Assembly (NCBI GenBank): GCA_003478355.1
Contig: QUFC01000054.1
Location: 1 to 22,583, forward strand
DNA length: 22,583 nt
Direction of reading: 5' to 3'
From: Lachnospiraceae bacterium AM48-27BH
Lineage (GTDB): Bacteria; Bacillota; Clostridia; Lachnospirales; Lachnospiraceae
Of this stretch, positions 16,432 through 22,583 are shown in pieces. Under the pieces are notes generated by a model. It was given only the letters and a program-made list of their open reading frames with translations. It was not told where the DNA came from and did not search any database. The position numbers and the translations under genes are program-made. How positions within the stretch are numbered: the stretch's first letter is position 1; the number at the start of each line of letters is the position of its first letter.

Positions 16432-17424
16432 TTATGAATTCTCCTTCATCGCCAGGAACATCAGTTCCAGAGCAAGTTCCATATTAACATTCGCATCCAG
16501 ACGGATTCTCGCCTTGTCAATGGCATTTAAAATATTCTCAAAGCCATCGTATCCGATCCTAGTGCTCATCTCATTCATCGCGCTGAATTCATCCTTAAAG
16601 ATCAGCAGATTGGCATCCTTGGTCACCTTAAACATCAGGCCATCCCGGTACCACACCTGCATAATATCCAGACATTCGTGCAGATCCATATTTTCATCCT
16701 TCAGGCGCTTGATGGCGTCCAAAAGCTGGGAAATGTCCATCTGGCGGATATTTTTCAAAATATTTAATATCTGCTCGTAGGACTGACGGAAATCCTCTGA
16801 TTCTGCCAGCCGTTTCGCCTTACCCAGATTTCCCCTGGCAAATGCAGCGTACAACTCGCTCTGGCTCTCAGACACGCCCATCTTCTCCGTCAGATAACCA
16901 CGGATCATGGAGTCCGGGAGCGGTTTTAACTTCAACTGAACACAGCGGGATAAAATCGTAGGCAGAAATCCATCCGGGTTGGTGGTCAATAATAGGATGA
17001 CCGCATAAGCCGGTGGTTCCTCGATGGTTTTTAGCAAGGCGTTCTGCGCCTGTACCGTCATCTTCTCCGCTTCATCCACGATATAGATCTTATAATTCGC
17101 GCTGTAAGGCCGGATCTGGATAGTATCATTGATCTGCTCACGGATATCATCCACACCAATACTGGCCGGTTTTTCATGAGTAACGTAAATCAGATCCGGA
17201 TGATTGCCAGACAGCACCTGCTTACATGCATGACACTCCAGACAGGGCTCTGTCTGTCCCTTTTCGCACAGAAGCGTCAAAGCAAATGCATTGGCCAGGG
17301 ATTTGCGCCCCATTCCCGCTTCTCCCGCAAGGATATACGCATGGGAAACCTTGTGAACTGCTATGGCTTTCTTAAAATGCTCCTTAATGGTCTCATGTCC
17401 TAAAATGTCCTGAAAACCTGGCAT
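16432..17424 (-). CDS. holB: DNA polymerase III delta' subunit
   Basis: A 330-residue AAA+ clamp-loader subunit. It shows a P-loop-like GEAGMGRKS (34-42) that lacks the canonical GKT order, in keeping with delta' not hydrolysing ATP. A zinc module is formed by Cys53, Cys61, Cys64 and Cys67. IVDEAEKMTVQAQNALLKTIEEPP and a sensor-1 region with an SRC motif (TILSRCVQLKLKPL) follow, with a helical C-terminal collar domain. The ATG at 17424 has AGGAGG 7 nt upstream. It is first in the operon with ricT, the YabB-like gene and rsmI, and its promoter is at 17457-17485. Confidence 0.94.
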   Translation of the reverse strand: MPGFQDILGHETIKEHFKKAIAVHKVSHAYILAGEAGMGRKSLANAFALTLLCEKGQTEPCLECHACKQVLSGNHPDLIYVTHEKPASIGVDDIREQINDTIQIRPYSANYKIYIVDEAEKMTVQAQNALLKTIEEPPAYAVILLLTTNPDGFLPTILSRCVQLKLKPLPDSMIRGYLTEKMGVSESQSELYAAFARGNLGKAKRLAESEDFRQSYEQILNILKNIRQMDISQLLDAIKRLKDENMDLHECLDIMQVWYRDGLMFKVTKDANLLIFKDEFSAMNEMSTRIGYDGFENILNAIDKARIRLDANVNMELALELMFLAMKENS

Positions 17425-17456
17425 AAAATCCCCTCCTTCACGACTTACTTTTGGTC

Positions 17457-17485
17457 ATTATAGCATAAAATCGCTTTTATGTATA
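17457..17485 (-). promoter_or_regulatory. Promoter of the holB-ricT-rsmI operon
   Basis: TATACA (17485-17480, 4 of 6) and TATAAT (17462-17457, perfect) are separated by 17 nt. A TG one base before the -10 box makes it an extended -10 promoter. The leader to the holB ATG is only about 25 nt. Confidence 0.75.
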
Positions 17486-17514
17486 GAGACTGTGAACCAG
17501 AATCCCGTAAAGTA

Positions 17515-17558
17515 AAAAGCAGATTCCACGGAATTCACCTCCACAGAAATCTGCTTTT
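17515..17558 (-). terminator. Terminator-like hairpin upstream of holB
   Basis: An 11-bp perfect stem (AAAAGCAGATT, 17515-17525, with 17548-17558) around a 22-nt loop is followed by T's on the minus strand. It lies about 100 nt past the small gene at 17661-17840 and separates it from the holB promoter. The long loop is unusual for a terminator. Confidence 0.6.
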
Positions 17559-17660
17559 CCCACTTCTATTTCATTTCATCTGACCCGTATCTTTTTCCTG
17601 CAATACCTTTTCAATCTCGATCCTCTGTCAATCATTGCCTTCACAACACGCAGATGCCAT

Positions 17661-17840
17661 TCACTGTTCTGACAATCTCATCTGCTTAAACAGACGATCC
17701 AGATTAAATCCGGCTTTTCTCAATGTCTTGGTGAAGTTCTCGCAGTTATATAACTGCTCTCCAGCCATCCACTGAGGACATGTTGTCTTTTCTCCACACA
17801 TCGATGGTTCATTCACAAATCCCATATCCATACCGCCCAT
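17661..17840 (-). CDS. Small Cys-containing protein of unknown function
   Basis: I do not recognise this 59-residue protein. The ATG at 17840 is chosen because GGGAGG lies 7 nt upstream. It has a Met/Gly-rich start (MGGMDMGFV), three Cys residues (SMCGEKTTCPQW and YNCENF) and a basic helical end (LRKAGFNLDRLFKQMRLSEQ). It has no signal peptide or membrane segment. A frame with a strong ribosome site begins upstream at 17917 and overlaps it one frame off. A single missing base would fuse both into about 85 residues, as seems to be the case for several other genes in this window. It lies between tmk and holB, divergent from the PucR gene. Confidence 0.6.
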   Translation of the reverse strand: MGGMDMGFVNEPSMCGEKTTCPQWMAGEQLYNCENFTKTLRKAGFNLDRLFKQMRLSEQ

Positions 17841-17917
17841 AACTGCACCTCCCATTCGCAATCTTCATTTTCCTGCTGCTGCGCTTCCGGCAATTTTTTT
17901 ATTGCCTGCTCCACCAT
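17813..17917 (-). CDS. Possible 34-codon ORF, or the 5' part of the gene at 17661
   Basis: ATG at 17917 with AGGTGG 7 nt upstream. The product starts MVEQAIKKLPEAQQQENEDC and is acidic. Its last residues are Trp-rich (LWAVWIWDL), which looks like out-of-frame reading of the next gene's start. Either it is a separate small peptide gene coupled to the 59-residue ORF, or both are one gene with a missing base near 17840-17860. I favour the second reading only slightly. Confidence 0.35.
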   Translation of the reverse strand: MVEQAIKKLPEAQQQENEDCEWEVQLWAVWIWDL

Positions 17918-18022
17918 ACCGTTTCCACCTTTGTCTTTGTTGTTTACACATGATTTGTATTTTCAGTATGGTTTTTATTAATATTTCGTTTTGTCTTTTT
18001 CTGTTTATAGTATATCGTTTTC

Positions 18023-18037
18023 TGGACATTTCGTCCA
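18023..18037. repeat. Short inverted repeat upstream of the PucR gene
   Basis: TGGAC-ATTTC-GTCCA lies about 95 nt before the PucR start in the A/T-rich divergent region. It could be an operator for the regulator itself. No convincing -10/-35 pair is seen beside it, so this is only a candidate. Confidence 0.3.
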
Positions 18038-18131
18038 TAATCTGCTAATCTGAAAATAACGCTAAAATATGTACTGTCAATACATAAAATTTACAGATGT
18101 CCTTATTACGCGGACACAGAAAGGACTCCTC

Positions 18132-19304
18132 ATGGCCATCCGTCTTGATGAATTATTTGATAAAACCAAGCGAACCTTTGAACTGAAGCTAATTGCCGGA
18201 AAAGGCGGTCTCAACCATATCGTAGGCTGGGTTCACCTCCTGGAAGACGAGATCATCCTCAACCGTTTCGGTGGACAGGAGCTGGCTGTCACCACTGGTA
18301 TGAAATCCCAGGAACCGGACTGGCTCCTTCACGTAGTCACCTCCATGAAAAAACGGGACTGTTCTGGTCTGATCTTAAACACCGGCATGTACCTAAAAAA
18401 CATTCCACAGTCTGTTATTGACTGGTGTAATCAAAATGATTTTCCACTGTTTGCCATGCCATGGGAAATTTCCTGCACCCAGTTAGTCCAGGAATTCTGC
18501 ACCATCATCATGAAACGGGCTCAAAAAGAACGGGAATACGGTGATATTTTTCAGTCCATCATTCAGGGCGCACCACTGAACCCTGAACTTTTAGCACCTC
18601 TGAAGAATCGTTTCCGGACGGACAGTACCTTCCAGGTCTTCTGTATCCGGATCCGTTTTGGTGTAGAAGATACCACTGCCTTCCGTCAGGCCATTCTTCA
18701 CCTGGAAAACCATCTGACTCTCTGGCAGAAATCCAAACGCCTTCAGTCTCCTTATCTTCTTTTTGAAATGGATGACTGTTACACATTGGTCATCAATCAC
18801 CTGCCCCTTGCTTACACGCAGGAAATTGCCGACCAGATTTTAGACCAATTTTCTTATTTTTCCAGGAGAAATATGCTCTCCCTTGGCATTGGTTCCCAGG
18901 TCAACGGCATTGCCTCGGTAAAATCCGCTTTTTCCAGCGCCCGGATGGCTGCGCAAATGGCCTACCAGACAGATAAGAAGATCATCGATTTCCAACAAAT
19001 GGGGTTTTTCAAGATCCTGTTTGCCGCCGATGACACAACGATCCTGAAATCCTACGAACAGCAGCTCCTTGGACCTTTGGAAGAGCATGACCAACATCAC
19101 CATTCCCAGTATCTGGAAACATTGCGTTCTTATATTGAAAATGACCGTAGTCTGATGGGCGTGGCAGAATCTACCTTTACCCACCGGAATACGGTCAATT
19201 ACCGGATCCAGAATATCAAAAAAATTTTAAATAATCCTTTAAAAACCGCCCAGGATCTGTTCCCTTACCAGGTGGCTTTCTATATCCGGGATATGAAGCT
19301 GTAA
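18132..19304 (+). CDS. PucR-family transcriptional regulator
   Basis: A 390-residue regulator with the PucR arrangement. An N-terminal purine-catabolism regulatory-like domain (about 1-120) has IAGKGGLNHIVGWVHLLED, GGQELAVTTGMK and GLILNTGMYLKNIPQ. A central region follows, with GIGSQVNGIASVKSAFSSARMA at about 255-280. The C-terminal PucR-type helix-turn-helix (about 335-385) has YIENDRSLMGVAESTFTHRNTVNYRIQNIKKIL. The ATG at 18132 is preferred over an ATG at 18069 because AAGGA lies 7 nt before it and the domain starts here. Related regulators control purine, amino-acid or polyamine use, but the target here is unknown. It is the only long plus-strand gene in the region and interrupts the tmk-holB neighbourhood, convergent with tmk. 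Confidence 0.9.
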   Translation: MAIRLDELFDKTKRTFELKLIAGKGGLNHIVGWVHLLEDEIILNRFGGQELAVTTGMKSQEPDWLLHVVTSMKKRDCSGLILNTGMYLKNIPQSVIDWCNQNDFPLFAMPWEISCTQLVQEFCTIIMKRAQKEREYGDIFQSIIQGAPLNPELLAPLKNRFRTDSTFQVFCIRIRFGVEDTTAFRQAILHLENHLTLWQKSKRLQSPYLLFEMDDCYTLVINHLPLAYTQEIADQILDQFSYFSRRNMLSLGIGSQVNGIASVKSAFSSARMAAQMAYQTDKKIIDFQQMGFFKILFAADDTTILKSYEQQLLGPLEEHDQHHHSQYLETLRSYIENDRSLMGVAESTFTHRNTVNYRIQNIKKILNNPLKTAQDLFPYQVAFYIRDMKL

Positions 19305-19356
19305 ACGCATTCCGCTTACATGCTTTTAGTTACTGTTCACGCGTTGCGCAAACTAC

Positions 19357-19391
19357 TTTTACAACTGTTTCTACACTTGTTTCTACAACTG
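19357..19391. repeat. 12-bp tandem repeat at the tmk 3' end
   Basis: Nearly three copies of TTTCTACAACTG lie across the tmk stop codon. On the minus strand each unit reads Lys-Gln-Leu/Val-stop in the tmk frame, so the gene has a row of back-up stop codons. No terminator hairpin is seen between tmk and the convergent PucR gene. Confidence 0.6.
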
Positions 19392-20051
19392 CTTCATAAT
19401 CATTTCATGAATTGCTTCAATAGACTTCATATTATCGGTCTCATCGCAGCATGAAATCTTGGTCCAGCCATATTTTTTACTTAAAATCATGCTGTTCTCA
19501 TAAGATTTGACCAAAAATGCCTGATCAGACTCATGGATGTCTTTCTTTGCCTGATGAGTGATCTTATTTTCCCGATCCTTCATCAGGCGGAAAGTTACCT
19601 CCGGTTTTACATCCAGGAAAAATACCTTCTCCGGCACCGGAAGTCCGCCTCTTACAAACTCAAAATCATACTCCCAGTCCAGAAATGCCAGTTTCTCCTC
19701 CAGGGAGTCCAGTTTCGCTGTCTGATGAAGCATGTTGCTGGTCACATACCGATCACAGATCACGATATGGTCTTCCCCGCTCTCATAAAATTCCTTCCAG
19801 TCCTTCAGATAAGAAGCAAACCGGTCCACCGCAAAAAAGGAAGATGCCACATATGGATTCACTGCCACCGGATCAGCGCCAAATTCCCCCTGCAGATACA
19901 TTTTCACCAACGCAGATGAATCACTCTCATAACAAGGATAAGACACCATCTTCACCTTTTTTCCCTGTGCTGTCAATGCCTCGTACAATAATTTTGTCTG
20001 TGTTGCCTTTCCGCTTCCGTCACTGCCTTCGATTACGATTACTTTTCCCAC
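19383..20051 (-). CDS. tmk: Thymidylate kinase (dTMP kinase)
   Basis: A 222-residue P-loop kinase that phosphorylates dTMP to dTDP. The P-loop is GSDGSGKAT (9-17), where Ala replaces the usual Thr after Lys. The DR(Y/H) motif is CDRYVTSN (about 99-106), and FFLDVKPEVTFRLMKDRENK marks the LID region. The start is a GTG at 20051, with GAGGAG 10 nt upstream; no in-frame ATG is suitable. It lies between the decarboxylase and holB blocks, as tmk does after yaaO in B. subtilis. The gap to the decarboxylase (about 110 nt) shows no clear signal. Confidence 0.88.
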   Translation of the reverse strand: MGKVIVIEGSDGSGKATQTKLLYEALTAQGKKVKMVSYPCYESDSSALVKMYLQGEFGADPVAVNPYVASSFFAVDRFASYLKDWKEFYESGEDHIVICDRYVTSNMLHQTAKLDSLEEKLAFLDWEYDFEFVRGGLPVPEKVFFLDVKPEVTFRLMKDRENKITHQAKKDIHESDQAFLVKSYENSMILSKKYGWTKISCCDETDNMKSIEAIHEMIMKQL

Positions 20052-20162
20052 TTTTCATTTTCTCCTCTATCGCTATTTCGTTCTTTTTCTTTCACAAATT
20101 CTTTCGTCTGATCGATCTGCAATTTACACTCTGCATTTTCTTCCTTCACACGTCCGACGCAT

Positions 20163-21613
20163 CTACCTTACTACACGTATTTCTTTGCAGTTCTGGTCAG
20201 CCATTCCCTGTACTGAATATCCACATTTCTGATACCGCTTCACCAGATCCACCACTTCCTGACTGATTTTCTCCCCAGGCACCACAAATGGAATACCTGG
20301 CGGATACAAATAAATATACTCCCCAGAGATTCGCCCAACACTGTCTTCCAAAGAAATTTTCTTGTCTGCCTGTTCCCAGCCATCCGCGATGCTCATCACC
20401 GTTTCTGGCTTTAATTCATATCTCTGATTCTTTTTTCCACAATCCTGGCTTTCTACTCTATCACTCAGTTTTCCGTCTATCTCCAACAATGCATTCCGGA
20501 GCCGCCGCAATCCTTCCTCCGTATCCATCACCGTCGTGATCGCTGTCACATACTCCGCCGCACACATTTCCATCTCCAGGTGATAATCCCTGCGAAGCCA
20601 TTCTCCCAGTTCTTCCCCGTTGATCCCAGTTCCCCTCGCAGAAATAATCACCTTAGAATATCCAGGTCATAGACCCCGTTTTTTCCTTTCTGGTCTTCTT
20701 CCAGAAGCCGCAGACGCTTCATCGCTCCCAGCTCCTTCCGAAGTTTCACCAGCCTATGATAAAATTGATCCATCCTACTCCGTCCACCGGTCATTTCCGT
20801 CTTCTCTTCCATAAACTTTAAGCACCGCTCCATCCCAGCCATAAACAGATATGACGGACTGCTGCTCTGAAAAATCTGCAGATAATGCTCCAGCCGCTCC
20901 CGGTCCACCAGATCCCCCTTCACATGAAGGATCGATGTCTGGGTAAACGCCGGCAATGTCTTATGAAGACTCTGGATCACCACATCCGCTCCCAGATCCA
21001 GCGCCGACACCGGAAATCCCTTATGATACCGGAAATGCGCCCCATGAGCTTCATCCACAATCAACGGAATCCCACACCCATGACAAATTTCCACAATTTT
21101 TTCTACATCAGATACAATTCCATCATACGTCGGCGACACCACAAGCACCGCCTGAATATCGTGATCGGTTTTCAACACCTGCTCGACATCTTCCGGAACT
21201 AATCCACCTTGTATCCCAAATTCCTCTATGATTTGTGGATAAATATATTCCACGCGCAGCCGATTGAGGAAAACTCCATGATAAGCCGCCTTATGGCAGT
21301 TCCGGCTCATCAAAATCTTCCCTCCATGCTGGGTCATCCCGCAGACCGCGCTCAAAATCCCACAGCTGCTTCCATTGACCAGATAATAACTCCGGTCTGC
21401 CCCATACATCTTTGCCGCCCGGTCCATGGACTCCCGAATGATCCCTTCCGCATGGTGTAAATTATCAAATCCATCAATCTCCGTAATATCAATGGCATAT
21501 GGGTTAGGAAATTCCTGTAAAAACGGATTCCCCACCTGCCTTTTATGTCCCGGCATATGAAATGGATACACATCCGACTGACTGTAATCCACTAATTTAT
21601 CATATAGATCCAT
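20163..21613 (-). CDS. Orn/Lys/Arg decarboxylase family protein (YaaO-like), frameshifted in this sequence
   Basis: A PLP-dependent fold-type I decarboxylase. The frame from 21613 gives YPFHMPGHKR (16-25), NGSSCGILSAV, the PLP-contacting DEAHGAHF (187-194) and the Schiff-base Lys218 in SLHKTLPAFTQTS. It stops at 20648 directly after YDLDIL. The family continues at once in the next frame (VIISARGTGINGEELGEWLR... and PPGIPFVVPGEKIS) to 20163. One extra base near 20653-20656 gives 483 residues, the usual length (B. subtilis YaaO 480). As written, the second frame could only start from a GTG overlapping the stop. The start ATG at 21613 is chosen over an upstream GTG because it matches the family start and has GGAG upstream. 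The substrate (arginine, lysine or ornithine) cannot be told. Confidence 0.9.
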
Positions 21614-21668
21614 ACTTCCAATCTCCACTCTTTTTCAAACCTTTTTCGTAACGATTCAGTACCTTCAT
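21600..21668 (-). CDS. Possible 22-codon leader ORF overlapping the decarboxylase start
   Basis: An ATG at 21668 with AAGGG 5-6 nt upstream opens a 22-codon frame (starting MKVLNRYEKGLKK) that ends at 21600, 14 nt inside the decarboxylase gene in another frame. Six of the 22 codons are for Lys or Arg. It begins about 15 nt after the predicted transcription start. Ribosomes ending here would pass over the decarboxylase start, so it could couple or attenuate its translation. No homologue is known to me. Confidence 0.35.
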   Translation of the reverse strand: MKVLNRYEKGLKKSGDWKYGSI

Positions 21669-21688
21669 AGCTACCCTTTTCTTCGTAA

Positions 21689-21717
21689 ATTGTATCATAG
21701 AATCTACCTATTTCCAA
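21689..21717 (-). promoter_or_regulatory. Promoter of the decarboxylase-tmk unit
   Basis: TTGGAA (21717-21712, 4 of 6), a 17-nt spacer and TACAAT (21694-21689, 5 of 6), with TG one base before the -10 box. The predicted start of transcription is near 21682. Confidence 0.65.
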
Positions 21718-21722
21718 TCCTA

Positions 21723-21751
21723 TTTACTTTCTCACAGATTCCCACTATAAT
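21723..21751 (+). promoter_or_regulatory. Promoter of the 76-residue gene
   Basis: TTTACT (21723-21728, 4 of 6), a 17-nt spacer and TATAAT (21746-21751, perfect). Its -35 box lies only 5 bp from that of the minus-strand decarboxylase promoter, so the two are divergent and back to back. The leader is about 88 nt. Confidence 0.6.
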
Positions 21752-21784
21752 ATTCTTGCGGTTTCAAAAGAACAGTTACCTTTA

Positions 21785-21822
21785 TTTTTCAAAATAACAT
21801 AGATTTTTCAAAATAATGTAGA
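21785..21822 (+). repeat. 19-bp direct repeat in the leader of the 76-residue gene
   Basis: Two adjacent copies of TTTTTCAAAATAA(C/T)(A/G)TAGA that differ at two positions, just upstream of the ribosome site. It may be a binding site or a chance duplication. No stable hairpin is formed. Confidence 0.7.
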
Positions 21823-21845
21823 TGAAAGAAAAGAGGCAAATCAAT

Positions 21846-22076
21846 ATGAGAACGATTCAATTTAAAATGGAACGCCAGGGCCTGGTAACCGAAGGCCAGG
21901 AAGTCGAAATCACCGATCACGAAGCTGACAGCGGAAGCTGCTACATCATCGAACCTGCAGTTGCTATGTCCGGTTGCTATAAAGGCCGTGACCGTTTAAA
22001 AAGCACTCATGGAATCGTAAAAGAAATTCAACACAATGATCGTGGATATTATGTGATCGTAGAATTTGATGAATGA
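21846..22076 (+). CDS. Conserved-looking small protein of unknown function
   Basis: A 76-residue protein that I cannot assign. The ATG at 21846 is chosen because GAGG lies 9 nt upstream; an in-frame ATG at 21822 has no ribosome site. The sequence suggests a compact beta-rich soluble domain (RTIQFKMERQG, QEVEITD, CYIIEPAVAM, GIVKEIQ, YYVIVEFDE). It has two Cys residues, no signal peptide and no membrane segment. The regular strand pattern with turns (GQEV, HNDRGYY) recalls small OB- or SH3-like barrels, but this is a guess. It has its own promoter and stands alone between the decarboxylase and the tRNA array. Confidence 0.75.
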   Translation: MRTIQFKMERQGLVTEGQEVEITDHEADSGSCYIIEPAVAMSGCYKGRDRLKSTHGIVKEIQHNDRGYYVIVEFDE

Positions 22077-22118
22077 CCATAAAATGGTGTCTGGGATTTT
22101 TGTGGATTTTAGAGCAAT

Positions 22119-22157
22119 AAAAAACCGCCTTCCCTTATCAACTAAGGAAAAACGGTT
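22119..22157 (-). terminator. Terminator of the tRNA array
   Basis: A 15-bp stem (22123-22137 with 22143-22157, a few G-T pairs) and a 5-nt loop, with a T-run on the minus strand (22124-22119). It starts 6 nt after the tRNA-Lys 3' end. No T-run exists on the plus side. Confidence 0.9.
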
Positions 22158-22162
22158 CAACA

Positions 22163-22235
22163 TGAGCGTGCGGGGATTCGAACCCCGGACAACTTGATTA
22201 AAAGTCAAGTGCTCTACCGACTGAGCTACACGCCC
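22163..22235 (-). tRNA. tRNA-Lys (anticodon TTT)
   Basis: A complete 73-nt cloverleaf. The acceptor stem GGGCGTG/CACGCTC has one G-T pair. The anticodon loop CTTTTAA is on a CTTGA/TCAAG stem, the T-loop is TTCGAAT and the discriminator base is A. CCA is not encoded. It is the last tRNA of the array. Confidence 0.97.
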
Positions 22236-22248
22236 GTTTGAAAAGATA

Positions 22249-22321
<73 letters not shown>

Positions 22322-22362
22322 CATATCTTCTTGTATGAACTCCTATGAGTAAACATACAAAA

Positions 22363-22436
<74 letters not shown>

Positions 22437-22477
22437 CTATTAATTAATTATACATCTTAAATATTTTAGATGATGAG

Positions 22478-22559
22478 TGGGGGAAAGTGGATTCGAACCA
22501 CTGAAAGCACAGCTAACAGATTTACAGTCTGCCCCCTTTGGCCACTCGGGAATTCCCCC
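22478..22559 (-). tRNA. tRNA-Tyr (anticodon GTA)
   Basis: An 82-nt class II tRNA with a long variable arm. The acceptor stem is GGGGGAA/TTCCCCC, the anticodon loop is CTGTAAA, the T-loop is TTCGAAT and the discriminator is A. CCA is not encoded. Confidence 0.96.
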
Positions 22560-22583
22560 AAAAAGCCCGATGATCGGACTCGA
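22560..22583 (-). other. Edge hairpin with T-run: terminator, or 3' end of a further tRNA
   Basis: On the minus strand AGTCCG-ATCAT-CGGGCT is followed by TTTTT that touches the first base of tRNA-Tyr. This has the form of an intrinsic terminator. It also begins with TCGAGTCC, as in a T-loop and T-stem, so it may be the 3' end of an upstream tRNA (tRNA-Thr is a common neighbour in such arrays). The window ends too soon to decide. Confidence 0.35.

Noticed and set aside
17940..18131. Promoter for the PucR gene
   Set aside because: TATAGT and several T-rich stretches are present, but no -35/-10 pair with proper spacing stands out from the A/T-rich background.
20648..20656. Programmed -1 frameshifting as an explanation for the split decarboxylase (and likewise fabH, fabG and spmA)
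   Set aside because: There is no slippery heptamer at any of the four sites; spmA has only a GGGG run. Programmed shifts in four unrelated housekeeping genes, with a tRNA affected too, are far less likely than missing bases.

Overview
The window looks like a chromosomal segment of an anaerobic, spore-forming member of the Bacillota, most likely a Lachnospiraceae-type clostridium. The evidence is a FabK-based type II fatty-acid operon, sporulation genes (spmA, spmB and a GerMN lipoprotein), a gene order around tmk/holB/ricT/rsmI like that of Bacillus subtilis, and strong AGGAGG ribosome sites with A/T-rich promoters. Most genes are on the minus strand, so the description below runs from high to low coordinates. 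No taxon can be proved from the sequence alone.

Right edge (22583-22119): a tRNA array on the minus strand, Tyr(GTA)-initiator Met(CAT)-Phe(GAA)-Lys(TTT), closed by a strong intrinsic terminator. A possible tRNA 3' end or a terminator sits upstream at the very edge. Next is a 76-residue plus-strand gene of unknown function (21846-22076), with a promoter back to back with that of a minus-strand Orn/Lys/Arg decarboxylase (yaaO-like). The decarboxylase is preceded by a possible 22-codon leader ORF and followed by tmk.

Middle (19304-13691): a plus-strand PucR-family regulator and a small Cys-containing gene interrupt what is otherwise the conserved yaaO-tmk-holB-ricT-trmN6-like-rsmI block. The holB operon has its own extended -10 promoter.

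Core (13656-3009): an approximately 10.6 kb fatty-acid initiation and elongation operon, fabH-acpP-fabK-fabD-fabG-fabF-accB-fabZ-accC-accDA (fused) and a second FabK/nitronate-monooxygenase-like flavoprotein. It starts at a near-consensus promoter (TTGACA, 17 nt, TATTAT). A palindrome of the FabT type lies over the predicted start of transcription. Together these genes make malonyl-CoA, load it on ACP and run the elongation cycle. A MarR regulator that could be the FabT-like repressor lies at the far left (760-1203).

Left (3008-60): a roughly 430 bp palindrome-rich intergenic stretch that looks like a dispersed repeat, then spmA-spmB, then the MarR gene and a GerMN-domain lipoprotein, ending at a clear terminator.

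A striking feature of the whole window is that fabH, fabG, spmA and the decarboxylase are each broken by what looks like one missing base, and the tRNA-Phe acceptor stem also seems to lack one base. A small gene at 17661-17917 may be a sixth case. The uniform sign of the errors points to deletion errors in the assembly rather than gene decay, and these genes should be read as joined.
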